From the NCBI RefSeq assembly GCF_002835465.1, contig NZ_PIZM01000002.1, positions 124,001-188,000 of the forward strand: DNA of 64,000 nucleotides, in the 5' to 3' direction. Under the pieces are notes generated by a model, which searched no databases, was not told the DNA's origin, and worked only from the letters and a program-made list of their open reading frames with translations. This stretch comes from Psychromonas sp. psych-6C06. Lineage in GTDB: Bacteria; Pseudomonadota; Gammaproteobacteria; Enterobacterales; Psychromonadaceae. Numbering within the stretch: the stretch's first letter is position 1; every line of letters begins with the position of its first letter. Below are positions 20,254-28,808 of the stretch, in pieces. A program made the position numbers and the translations under genes.

Positions 20254-20292
20254 AAAGCGCTTGTTAACCACCGAGTTAACAAGCGCTTTTTT
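20254..20292 (+). terminator. Rho-independent terminator after metG
   Basis: AAAGCGCTTGTTAAC pairs perfectly with GTTAACAAGCGCTTT (15 base pairs) around the loop CACCGA. A T run follows. Confidence 0.93.
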
Positions 20293-20343
20293 GTTTCAAG
20301 GCTACACTTTATAGCGTTAATCTCAGTTAATAAGGATATCGTT

Positions 20344-20601
20344 ATGCGTTGTATGTTTTGCCAGAAAGAAGTATTTGATGAAAATGATCATCTAGGGAAA
20401 CCAATCTCAATACCTAGTCGCGGTGTGGCGCACTCTCAATGCGCTGAAGAAGATTTAATTGAAAAACGTATTTTTGGTTCAATTCATATCACAGAGATTT
20501 CATTGGAAGATCTATATGAACTTCGAGAGTTAGTTAAAACAGAAATAAATGAACGTGTGAAACGTAATAATGAAGCAGCAAATCAACAGGAGTCCCCTTG
20601 A
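20344..20601 (+). CDS. Small zinc-ribbon-like protein, function unknown
   Basis: An 85-residue protein beginning MRCMFCQKEVF, with a CXXC pair (Cys3, Cys6) and a later His-Ser-Gln-Cys (about residues 30-33). Together these could bind one zinc ion. The C-terminal half is helical and charged. The start is supported by AAGGATATCGTT directly upstream. I do not recognise the family. The gene follows the metG terminator, so it has its own promoter. Confidence 0.72.
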   Translation: MRCMFCQKEVFDENDHLGKPISIPSRGVAHSQCAEEDLIEKRIFGSIHITEISLEDLYELRELVKTEINERVKRNNEAANQQESP

Positions 20602-20655
20602 TTTTCTGTTAGAATGGAGAGCGACGACAAAATCAAATAAAGGATCTCTCCAACA

Positions 20656-20952
20656 ATGAAAAAGTATTGCTTAGCAACGGTTGGCTTATTTACTGGGTTA
20701 ATTGCCATTTCATACCTACACTTTCTATTTGGAAATAGTTTTTCGGGTGCCGATGCCCACAGTAACTATATCTTCTCATACGGCTATGTAGTACTGCTTT
20801 TAGGTTGCATTTTAGCGATGTCTTGGGGAAATATCAGCTCCTTTGAAGAGTATCAAAAGAGTATTAACGAAGATAAACGATTTGGTTTGAAGCTCGGTGC
20901 CGTGTTTGGCGTTACCGCTGTCATGTTAATGTTTACAGCAGCCTTCATTTAA
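20656..20952 (+). CDS. Small integral membrane protein, function unknown
   Basis: A 98-residue protein with three hydrophobic segments at about residues 5-25, 43-62 and 75-96, joined by short polar loops. No family is recognised. It follows the zinc-ribbon-like gene by 54 bases and is closed by a terminator shared with the convergent surface-protein gene. Confidence 0.7.
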   Translation: MKKYCLATVGLFTGLIAISYLHFLFGNSFSGADAHSNYIFSYGYVVLLLGCILAMSWGNISSFEEYQKSINEDKRFGLKLGAVFGVTAVMLMFTAAFI

Positions 20953-20971
20953 AACATAAATTTTAGGCAAC

Positions 20972-20997
20972 AAAAAGCCCATCGAGATGGGCTTTTT
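20972..20997. terminator. Bidirectional terminator between convergent genes
   Basis: AAAAAGCCCAT and ATGGGCTTTTT pair around CGAG. Both strands end in a T run, so it can serve the plus-strand membrane protein and the minus-strand surface protein. Confidence 0.9.
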
Positions 20998-21018
20998 AAT
21001 GTATAAAATTCTCTGAGG

Positions 21019-21879
21019 TTACGCTTTACGACGAATAAGCGCCATACCAATAAGCCCCATTAACATTAACCAAACAGAAGCTGGAGCAGGTACTCCCGTT
21101 GGAGGGACAACCGGCTCTCCAGGTTTAACTACTTGAACATTTGCAATTGAGCCACCCATTAAGAAACGCGTGTTGTTAAGTGTTGCTCCATCACCCATTT
21201 GGAAAAACATATCCGCACCGATAAACGTACCAGAAAGCTCAGAACCACCAAATGCAACGTAATCGACATGACCACCACCAGTGAAGTTAAAAACAACGTT
21301 ATCAGCTTCAAAGCCTTCTAAAAAGATAGAAGCACCAGAGCCCAACATAAAGCCACTACTGATGTTAACAACCGCCATTGAGTCAGCATCGCCACTTAAT
21401 GTCAGCGACTCACCAGAAGCAAGATTTAATTCACCATCGATATTAAACACAGAGGTTGTATCGTAAGCTTGAAAGGTCGTGGTTTCAGTAATGCTTGAGT
21501 AATTTAAGCCATTCATTGCGGCCGCTATATTTGATGCATTTGCAATATCGTTATATAAGCCCTGCCAAGTCGGCTCTGAAAGTGTAGTTTGATTGCCATT
21601 AATAGAAGCGCCAGCACCAATTGTGATATGTCCACCATCTGCATTACCGTGTATTTTTGCTCCTGCTGCAAGTTGTAAATCTCCACGAGCACCGACATTA
21701 CCAAAAATTTCAGCTTCAGATCCTAATTGTAAAAAACCACCAGAGCGACCAGTCCAAGGTGTACCTACCGCTAACATTGTGTAGCCGTCAGTTGCACCTA
21801 AATCGATAGGCCCTGCAGTAGCAAATGTGCTAATTGTCGCTAGGCTTGCGATCGTGATTGCTTTTGTAAAAATATTCAT
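21019..21879 (-). CDS. PEP-CTERM-type surface protein with ice-binding-like (DUF3494/choice-of-anchor-like) body
   Basis: An exported protein of 286 residues from the chosen start. The longer frame would begin at 21894, but GGGAAG lies five bases before the ATG at 21879. It has a signal peptide ending TFATA. The Gly/Ala/Ser-rich body has repeating loops such as LQLGSEAEIFGNV and ITIGAGASINGN, suggesting a beta-helix. It ends in a sorting tail: VPAPASVW, a hydrophobic segment and the basic end RRKA. That tail is the VPxPA/PEP-CTERM signal handled by exosortases. The body resembles DUF3494 ice-binding proteins, but no exact match can be claimed. No exosortase gene is in the window. Confidence 0.75.
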   Translation of the reverse strand: MNIFTKAITIASLATISTFATAGPIDLGATDGYTMLAVGTPWTGRSGGFLQLGSEAEIFGNVGARGDLQLAAGAKIHGNADGGHITIGAGASINGNQTTLSEPTWQGLYNDIANASNIAAAMNGLNYSSITETTTFQAYDTTSVFNIDGELNLASGESLTLSGDADSMAVVNISSGFMLGSGASIFLEGFEADNVVFNFTGGGHVDYVAFGGSELSGTFIGADMFFQMGDGATLNNTRFLMGGSIANVQVVKPGEPVVPPTGVPAPASVWLMLMGLIGMALIRRKA

Positions 21880-22260
21880 CAACTTCCCTTTCATATATAT
21901 AATCTTGTGCTATGGACATCTGCACTTAAGCAACCTTTAAGCAATTTTAATGCCAGAATACAAAACCCATTATAAACAACATGTTAATGAATCCTTGCGT
22001 CTAAAAACTATAAAACCGTAAAAGAAACCGACAAAAAAAATCCCAACATAGTTGGGATTTAAAAGGGTATTACTGTTTGCTGGCTAATAGATACAAATCG
22101 AATTAAATAAATAAACTAACTTTCAGCAATAACATGAATTAACTAAAGTCGAAAGTTGATCTATATACCTATGACCCTATGACCCTATGAAACAATAACG
22201 AAGAAGCAAGGTTTTTAAAACGGTAAAATAGATCAGCCATCAATTAATTTGCAGGAATTA
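21880..22260. other. Gap between the surface-protein gene and galU
   Basis: About 380 bases without a gene. It holds the galU terminator (22031-22060) and three tandem CCTATGAC-type 8-mers at 22168-22191. The leftward promoter of the surface-protein gene is presumably between about 21890 and 22030, but I see no convincing consensus there. Confidence 0.5.
22031..22060 (-). terminator. Rho-independent terminator after galU
   Basis: On the minus strand AAATCCCAAC and GTTGGGATTT pair around a 3-base loop and are followed by a run of eight Ts. It lies about 200 bases past the galU stop. Confidence 0.85.
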
Positions 22261-23091
22261 TTATTCTTCGTACATATTATCGTAAACAAAGTTCGTTGCC
22301 TCGATATAACCAGGCACACTGCCACAGTCGAAGCGTTTACCTTTAAATTTGTAAGCTAATACACAACCTGATTTTGCTTGTTGTAATAACGCATCGGTAA
22401 TTTGGATTTCACCACCTTTACCCGGTGCAGTCTCTTCAAGAATATCGAAAATATCAGGCGTTAATATATAACGACCGATAATAGCCATATTACTCGGTGC
22501 AGTGCCCGGCTCTGGTTTTTCAACCATATCATCGACACGGAAGATATCATCTTTAATCATCTCACCTTTGATAACGCCATATTTATGTGTTTCTTCATCT
22601 GGCACCTCTTCCACTGCTACAATTGAGCAACGAAATTGGTTATATAAGGCGACCATTTGCGCTAACACGCCATCATCGGCACCATCTTTTACACACATAT
22701 CGTCAGCTAATACAACAGCAAAGGGTTCATCACCCACCAGCTGTTTACCAGTTAAAATAGCATGACCTAAGCCTTTCATTTCACGTTGACGAATAAAAGT
22801 AAAGCTAGCGCTTTCCATAATAGAGCGAATATCTTTGAGCTTGTCTTCTTTCGCTGTACCACTGATTTGGTGCTCTAATTCGTAATTTAAATCAAAGTGA
22901 TCCATTAGTGAGTGCTTACCACGGCCTGTGACAATACACATACCAGTCATGCCTGCTTCTAATGCTTCATCAACACCAAACTCAATTAAAGGTTTATTAA
23001 CGATCGGCATCATCTCTTTAGGCATAGACTTAGTCGCCGGTAAAAAGCGTGTACCGTAACCTGCAGCTGGAAATAAACATTTTTTAATCAT
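22261..23091 (-). CDS. galU: UTP-glucose-1-phosphate uridylyltransferase
   Basis: Makes UDP-glucose from UTP and glucose-1-phosphate in the cytosol, feeding capsule, lipopolysaccharide core and galactose metabolism. The 276-residue protein has the nucleotidyltransferase start FPAAGYGTRFLPATKSMPKE and the conserved ADDMCV and RFDCGSVPGY motifs. It is slightly shorter than E. coli GalU (302). It is a single gene closed by a terminator. GalF, the non-catalytic homologue, is possible but less likely because the motifs are intact. Confidence 0.92.
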   Translation of the reverse strand: MIKKCLFPAAGYGTRFLPATKSMPKEMMPIVNKPLIEFGVDEALEAGMTGMCIVTGRGKHSLMDHFDLNYELEHQISGTAKEDKLKDIRSIMESASFTFIRQREMKGLGHAILTGKQLVGDEPFAVVLADDMCVKDGADDGVLAQMVALYNQFRCSIVAVEEVPDEETHKYGVIKGEMIKDDIFRVDDMVEKPEPGTAPSNMAIIGRYILTPDIFDILEETAPGKGGEIQITDALLQQAKSGCVLAYKFKGKRFDCGSVPGYIEATNFVYDNMYEE

Positions 23092-23153
23092 GAGTCTCTA
23101 CTTATCTAATTTTATTGAAATTTATGCGCCATAAAATATCATTTTTTTATGTT

Positions 23154-23996
23154 TTACGCACCTTGTTCATTGATACGAATGCCATTATTTTCTATGTTGA
23201 TCAGCTTTTTACGGTATAACTGTCCAATCGATTTCTTAAAGTTCGCTTTACTCATCTTCAAGATTTTAGCTATTTGATCTGGGCTACTTTTGTCATGTAG
23301 AGGTAAAAAACCATCATTCTGTTTTAAACTTTGTAATATACGCTCAGCAAGTGCATCGACCTTGGCATAGCCAACTTTAGTTAAACCGACATCAATTTTG
23401 CCATCTTCACGGATCTGTTTGATAAACCCTTTGCACTGTTTACCGATGCCCATCTCACCAAAAACTTCGCTTTCGAACAACACGCCCCAATGTTTATCAT
23501 TAATGATCGCTTTAAAACCTAAATCGGTTTTATCGGCAATTAACAGCTCAACTTTGTCACCAACGCGATAATTAGCAGGCTCGTTATCTAAAAAGCGATC
23601 CAGTTTTGAAGAAGCGACCAAACGCTCACTAATATCATCTTGATAGACATAAACGATGTAACCATAGCCTTGTTTCATTGGAATTTTTTGTTGATTAAAA
23701 GGCACTAACAAATCTTTAGGTAGTCCCCAATCTAAAAACGCGCCAGCTCTATTGGTATCGATCACCTTTAATGAAGAAAATTTATTAACTTCTGCTTTAG
23801 CACGCTGTGTTGTAGCAATAAGGCGGTCTTCTGAATCAAAATATAAAAATACATTAATGCGATCTCCAATCTGCATCTCGTCCGTTGCATAGCGACGCGG
23901 TAATAATATTTCTCCCTCTTCAAATCCATCAAGGTAAAAGCCAAAGTCTACCTGTTTAATGATCTTAAGTTCGTTATAAGCACCAATTTTTATCAT
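23154..23996 (-). CDS. S1-like RNA-binding protein, CvfB/YitL family
   Basis: Made of tandem S1-like OB-fold domains with a C-terminal winged helix (the QIAKILKMSKANFKKSIGQLYRK region). It is 280 residues from the start MIKIGAYNEL at 23996. That start has AAAGAG upstream and avoids overlap with the preceding thioesterase; the longest frame begins at 24038. In Staphylococcus CvfB affects virulence gene expression; the role here is unknown but probably RNA-related. It follows ydiI by 16 bases, suggesting one transcript. Confidence 0.82.
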   Translation of the reverse strand: MIKIGAYNELKIIKQVDFGFYLDGFEEGEILLPRRYATDEMQIGDRINVFLYFDSEDRLIATTQRAKAEVNKFSSLKVIDTNRAGAFLDWGLPKDLLVPFNQQKIPMKQGYGYIVYVYQDDISERLVASSKLDRFLDNEPANYRVGDKVELLIADKTDLGFKAIINDKHWGVLFESEVFGEMGIGKQCKGFIKQIREDGKIDVGLTKVGYAKVDALAERILQSLKQNDGFLPLHDKSSPDQIAKILKMSKANFKKSIGQLYRKKLINIENNGIRINEQGA

Positions 23997-24012
23997 AATA
24001 TTTCTCTTTAAT

Positions 24013-24438
24013 TTATTGAGGGCGATCGATGACTGCAAGCGTTAAACGCGAGGTACAAACCAATTGCTGTTTTTCATTTTTTATATCGATCTGCCATACC
24101 TGAACGGTACGTCCTAATCGGATCGCAGTGGCTCTTCCGGTGACAATACCACTTTTTTCACTACGTAGATGGTTAGCGTTCACCTCAAGCCCAACACATA
24201 CTTTATTTTCAGCAACGGCAAGGTTACCCGCGACGCTACCCAAGGTTTCTGCGAGTACCACCGAAGCACCACCATGTAATAGACCATGTGGTTGATGGGT
24301 ACGACTGTCAACGGGCATCGTTGCCTGTAAATAGTCGTCACCAATTTGGGTATATTCGATACCAATTAACGAGATAATGGTGTTTTCACTTATCTTGTTA
24401 AGCCTTACTAACGAGCTATCTTTTTTCCAAATTGACAT
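24013..24438 (-). CDS. menI: Hotdog-fold acyl-CoA thioesterase, YdiI/MenI-like
   Basis: Cytosolic thioesterase of the PaaI/YdiI type. In E. coli YdiI hydrolyses 1,4-dihydroxy-2-naphthoyl-CoA in menaquinone synthesis. The 141-residue protein has the signature HGLLHGGASVVLAETLGS with the family's catalytic glutamate. GAGGTG lies four bases before the ATG at 24438 and fixes the start; a TTG one codon earlier is less likely. It follows ydiJ by about 18 bases. The ydiJ-ydiI pairing is also found in E. coli. A broader acyl-CoA substrate range is possible. Confidence 0.85.
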   Translation of the reverse strand: MSIWKKDSSLVRLNKISENTIISLIGIEYTQIGDDYLQATMPVDSRTHQPHGLLHGGASVVLAETLGSVAGNLAVAENKVCVGLEVNANHLRSEKSGIVTGRATAIRLGRTVQVWQIDIKNEKQQLVCTSRLTLAVIDRPQ

Positions 24439-24456
24439 CAATCACCTCATAACCAA

Positions 24457-27400
24457 TTAAAGGATTTCTAATAACGCTTGGACAGGATGTTTCAACACTT
24501 CGCCTTCAATCCGTTTGACTTGGCTACGACAGGAATATCCTGTTGCCAAGCATTGGCTGCGCTCACGTTTAGCTATTTCTGCTTCCCAGCTCAAACTATA
24601 AATCGCTTTAGACTGTTCAACTTTACCCGCATCATGACCAAATGTGCCAGCCATACCACAACAACCAACAGCGACATCATTAAATTTTGCGCCGTAATGG
24701 TTGAAGATTTTAGTCCAATCGTTAGCTGATGTTGGCTCAGCTGTTTTCTCGGTACAGTGACCAAATAAGTAGAACTGTTTATCACCTAATGCTTTCGCTT
24801 CACCTTTTAAGCGTGGCAATAACCATTCTTGGAAAAGTTGCACATTAAATTGACCACGCTGTTTACCTAATGCATGTTTGTACTCATCACGGTAACAAAG
24901 CACCATCGCAGGATCAGTCCCTACCATAGGAATATTTAAGGTAGCCATCTCGTTTAGAAACTCTGCCGAGTCTTTGGTTGTTTTAGCAAACTTATCGAGG
25001 AAACCTTTAATATGCTGTGGCTTACCATTAGGTTTAAAAGGTAATAGAACCGGCTTATATCCGACTTTTTTGATTGTTAACATCAAATCACGTACGACAT
25101 CGGCATCATAATAGGTGGTGAATGGGTCTTGCACGACTAATACATAACCTTCACGTTCTATCGGCGTTAATGCCTGTAGTTTTTCTAAATCAAACTCTGT
25201 AATGGTTTGTTTTTTAAGTGATGCTTTTAATGTCGGTGCTGAAAGTAGAGGAATATCAACCATACCCACAAATTTTTCAGTTAAAGCGGCAGTTAATTTC
25301 ATCTTCATGAAGAAGTTAAAGAAACGTGGCATCTTGCCCATCAACGGCGCGTATTGTTCAACATAGGCAACGAAGTAGTCTTTTAATGGACGCAGGTAAC
25401 GGCCATGATATAAGAACATAAATCGCGCACGGAAGGTCGGTACATCAACTTGAATAGGACATTGGCTCGTGCAGGCTTTACAAGCCAGACAGCCCTGCAT
25501 CGCTTCCATCACTTCATGGGAGAAATCATATTCACCTTTGTTTTTTGCAAGGCTATTTTTAAATTTGGTAAACACACTGGCATTTTTACCGGCGTATTGA
25601 TCGCTCTCTAGCTGTAAAACATCAATATCATTGTTCGCTAGTTGGCGTAACCATTCGCGCATTAAACCTGCACGCCCCTTAGGCGAGTGCACACGATCGC
25701 TAGTTACTTTCACAGACGGGCACATCGGTGACTTAGTATCGTAGTTAAAACATAAACCATTACCGTTACAATCTAGGGCTTGGGTATAACTTTCACGTAC
25801 CTCAATCGGAATTTGTCGATCAAAGGTACCACGTTTTACTGCGTCGACACTGACTAACTGCTCGCTTGAATCGAGTGGCGTACATATTTTCCCAGGGTTA
25901 ACGCGGTTATGTGGGTCAAATGCGGTTTTTATTTTTCGTAGCTCAGTAAATAACTCTTCACCAAAAAACTCAGGGCCGTATTCACTTCGGAATCCTTTAC
26001 CGTGCTCTCCCCACATCAAGCCTTTATATTTAGCGGTCAGGGCAACTACTTTGTCAGAAATTTCACGCATCAAGACTTCTTGTTGCGGGTCGCAAAGGTC
26101 TAATGCAGGACGAACATGTAGTACACCAGCATCAACATGTCCAAACATGCCGTAATGTAGCCCTTGATCGTCCAACAATTGACGGAATTCGTTAATGTAA
26201 TCAGCAAGGTGTTCAGGCGGTACACAGGTATCTTCAGCAAAAGCAACGGGTTTAGCGCTGTTTGCAGTGTTACCTAGAAGGCCTACCGCTTTTTTACGCA
26301 TGCCATAAATTTTATTGATGTCGGCAAGCTGGTCACAGATTTGATATCCGATCACCCCTGCTTCATTTGAGGCAATAAGTTGATCTAATTTTTCCGTTAA
26401 AACAGCCACTTTTTGCGCTTGAATCGCTGCATCTTCTTCGACAAATTCAACGATATTAATACCATCCATCACCTTATTAGGTACATCGGTGATCAGTTCG
26501 CTAACGCTATGCCAGACAATATCTTTTTTCGCTAAATTGAGTACCGTAGAATCAACGGTCTCAACAGAGAGTGCATTCGCTTCAACCAAAAATGGCGCAT
26601 TTTTAAGCGCAGACTGGAAGCTATCGTATTTTACGTTAAACAGTGTGCGGTAGGTTGGGATTTTTTGCACATGCAGTTTAGCTTCTGTGATGAACGCTAA
26701 TGAGCCCTCTGAGCCACATAGAATGCGCGATAGATCAACCGTCCCCGTTTCTACATCGTAAACATGTTTTAAATCATAACCGGTTAAGAAACGGTTTAAC
26801 TTTGGAAAGCCCGCTTCGATTTGCGCCTGTTTAGATTCACTGGTTGCAATCACCTGACGATAAATAGCACCAATGGCATCATCACGCTCACTTTCGTTGA
26901 CTAAGGCTTCACCTGCAATCGGTGCACTGTCTAAGACTTCACCATTGATTAATACCGATTGAAGCGCTAAGACATGATCACTTGTTTTGCCGTACGCCAG
27001 TGAGCCTTGACCCGAGGCATCATTGCTGATCATGCCACCAATTGTGGCGCGATTACTGGTGGAAAGCTCAGGAGAGAAAAATAGGCCATGCGGTTTAAGA
27101 TAAGCATTTAGCTGATCTTTGACGACACCGGTTTGAACTCGAACCCAACCTTCATCGGCATTCAACTCAAGGATATTATTCATGAACTTAGACAGGTCTA
27201 AAACAATACCATCAGTTAACGATTGGCCATTAGTACCAGTGCCGCCACCACGCGGTGAAAAGCGAATATCAGAAAACTCTTCAGACTGTGCAAGTTTGCA
27301 AATTTCAACGATATCTTGGGTCGACTTAGGAAAAATAATCGCCTGAGGTAAGCATTGATAAACACTGTTATCGGTTGCTACCGCTAAACGGCTTGCATAA

Positions 27401-27501
27401 CTTTTCGAAATTTCCCCGTTGTAACTTGAATCGAGTAAAGCTTTTAAGAAGGCAAAATAATCTTGCTTGATATTTTCATTGTGGCTTAAAGTTGGAATCA
27501 T
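24457..27501 (-). CDS. ydiJ: FAD/iron-sulfur D-2-hydroxyacid dehydrogenase, YdiJ family
   Basis: Large flavoprotein dehydrogenase of D-2-hydroxyacids; E. coli YdiJ has been linked to D-2-hydroxyglutarate oxidation. The 1014 residues comprise an FAD-binding PCMH domain (RFSPRGGGTGTNGQSL, about residues 80-100) and an FAD-oxidase C domain to about residue 550. Cysteine clusters for iron-sulfur centres are CLACKACTSQCP (about residue 675) and the Cys-Cys-Gly motif CCGMAGTFGHD near the C-terminus. Length equals E. coli YdiJ within a few residues. It is the first gene of a ydiJ-ydiI-S1 protein group. Confidence 0.9.
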   Translation of the reverse strand: MIPTLSHNENIKQDYFAFLKALLDSSYNGEISKSYASRLAVATDNSVYQCLPQAIIFPKSTQDIVEICKLAQSEEFSDIRFSPRGGGTGTNGQSLTDGIVLDLSKFMNNILELNADEGWVRVQTGVVKDQLNAYLKPHGLFFSPELSTSNRATIGGMISNDASGQGSLAYGKTSDHVLALQSVLINGEVLDSAPIAGEALVNESERDDAIGAIYRQVIATSESKQAQIEAGFPKLNRFLTGYDLKHVYDVETGTVDLSRILCGSEGSLAFITEAKLHVQKIPTYRTLFNVKYDSFQSALKNAPFLVEANALSVETVDSTVLNLAKKDIVWHSVSELITDVPNKVMDGINIVEFVEEDAAIQAQKVAVLTEKLDQLIASNEAGVIGYQICDQLADINKIYGMRKKAVGLLGNTANSAKPVAFAEDTCVPPEHLADYINEFRQLLDDQGLHYGMFGHVDAGVLHVRPALDLCDPQQEVLMREISDKVVALTAKYKGLMWGEHGKGFRSEYGPEFFGEELFTELRKIKTAFDPHNRVNPGKICTPLDSSEQLVSVDAVKRGTFDRQIPIEVRESYTQALDCNGNGLCFNYDTKSPMCPSVKVTSDRVHSPKGRAGLMREWLRQLANNDIDVLQLESDQYAGKNASVFTKFKNSLAKNKGEYDFSHEVMEAMQGCLACKACTSQCPIQVDVPTFRARFMFLYHGRYLRPLKDYFVAYVEQYAPLMGKMPRFFNFFMKMKLTAALTEKFVGMVDIPLLSAPTLKASLKKQTITEFDLEKLQALTPIEREGYVLVVQDPFTTYYDADVVRDLMLTIKKVGYKPVLLPFKPNGKPQHIKGFLDKFAKTTKDSAEFLNEMATLNIPMVGTDPAMVLCYRDEYKHALGKQRGQFNVQLFQEWLLPRLKGEAKALGDKQFYLFGHCTEKTAEPTSANDWTKIFNHYGAKFNDVAVGCCGMAGTFGHDAGKVEQSKAIYSLSWEAEIAKRERSQCLATGYSCRSQVKRIEGEVLKHPVQALLEIL

Positions 27502-27583
27502 ACTGAACGCACCTAGTCCATTAATTGCTAAGAGTAGCGGAATAAAATAGGTACGTATAATATCACATTTTAAGGGATTACCG

Positions 27584-28798
27584 CTATTTTCTTCTTAGCC
27601 AAAACAACGCGCCATCGACGGAGCGCCAAGTTTCTTTGCCCGCCAGTGAAAGGTAAATAATCGCCTCGCTTTTATCGCCCTGCGTGTACATGGGCGGATT
27701 TTCTTTCGGCGCTTTCGCTTGTCCCGTTAAGTATTTTTCTAGATGTTTATTTTGTTTTTTAAGTCGTTTTTTTACCGCTCTTGCTTCACTGCTGTCCCCC
27801 TGCTCAGTAAACAGCATCAACGCTTTACTCGCGAGCATAAAAGTACTCGGTTCATCATAGTCAGCCAACAAGTTCGCCAGTGCCTGCCAGCGTTTTTCAA
27901 TGATTAAATAGTTAGCTAATGGATAGCGATTAGCCTGATTATCGTTAGGGTTTAACTCAAGTAACAGTTGTAGCTCGTCAATCGCAGCCGGCAAATCACC
28001 GCGCTCAAAATTAAGCTGTGCGCGTCGAGCACGCAACATCATATAAGGGCGCGCTTCTGGATCAAACCAAATATGCCCCTTCTGTTGTGTGAGGTAGTCT
28101 TGGTTATGTTGGCTTTCAAAGGTTCTGATCATCGTCTCAATGGTTTGATCAACCAGCGGATTCGATTCGGTCATCACAAAACGCATCATCTCTTCAAACT
28201 GATTTTCTTGTTCACTTTGTTGGTTATCGTCTTGGTCACTTTCTTGCTCGAAACGCATTACGTAAATCAGGTTATTGATATAGGTTGATAACAATCGTTT
28301 GGCGCGATGTGCTTCTTGCTGATAATCATCTTGCAAACAACGGATCTGCTTTACTTTTTCCAAACTACTGAAGGTCTTTAAGTAGTAATCAGTAAGTGTC
28401 AGCTCATCTCGCTGAGAGCCTGTAAGCTCTGCTTTATCTATCCACTTTAGCGCTTTTAGCATCCCTAAGCACCAATTGGGTAAAGGAGCATCAGGTGCGA
28501 GAGACGCCTCAAAGTCGTTTTTAGACAGCACACACTTTGCAGGTAGCTTAATATCTAACTCAAGAATTTTTTCCATCTGTTGATTATTAAGCTGCATCAG
28601 TGCTTGCATACCATCATTTTCATCTTCTCTGATGCATATCTCACCAAATAGATCGCTTACCCATTGTGAGGGAGGAATCATATAAGGGTTAGCGCCAATC
28701 CCCATGATATATCCTTGAATAAAATAATAGTCCGGTTGCAAGGACGATAGTGCCGAAAATTTGATGGTTTCGGCACGTATTTTTGCACTAGAGAGCAT
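27584..28798 (-). CDS. UPF0149/TPR-type protein of unknown function, last gene of the Fur-box RND operon
   Basis: A 404-residue soluble protein from the start MLSSAKIRAE at 28798, chosen because AAGGAAAAAAC precedes it and it clears the RND gene. The longest frame begins at 28855. The N-terminal ~200 residues resemble the YecA/YgfB (UPF0149) fold, with the FIQGYIMGIGANPYMIPPSQW motif. The C-terminal half has TPR-like helices (RRAQLNFERGDLPAAIDELQ). It follows the RND pump gene by 10 bases, so it is probably co-transcribed. The function is unknown. Confidence 0.75.
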   Translation of the reverse strand: MLSSAKIRAETIKFSALSSLQPDYYFIQGYIMGIGANPYMIPPSQWVSDLFGEICIREDENDGMQALMQLNNQQMEKILELDIKLPAKCVLSKNDFEASLAPDAPLPNWCLGMLKALKWIDKAELTGSQRDELTLTDYYLKTFSSLEKVKQIRCLQDDYQQEAHRAKRLLSTYINNLIYVMRFEQESDQDDNQQSEQENQFEEMMRFVMTESNPLVDQTIETMIRTFESQHNQDYLTQQKGHIWFDPEARPYMMLRARRAQLNFERGDLPAAIDELQLLLELNPNDNQANRYPLANYLIIEKRWQALANLLADYDEPSTFMLASKALMLFTEQGDSSEARAVKKRLKKQNKHLEKYLTGQAKAPKENPPMYTQGDKSEAIIYLSLAGKETWRSVDGALFWLRRK

Positions 28799-28808
28799 TG
28801 TTTTTTCC

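Noticed and set aside
22168-22191. Three tandem 8-base CCTATGAC units as a possible CRISPR or iteron
   Set aside because: The units are too short and few, with no spacers and no replication or Cas genes nearby.
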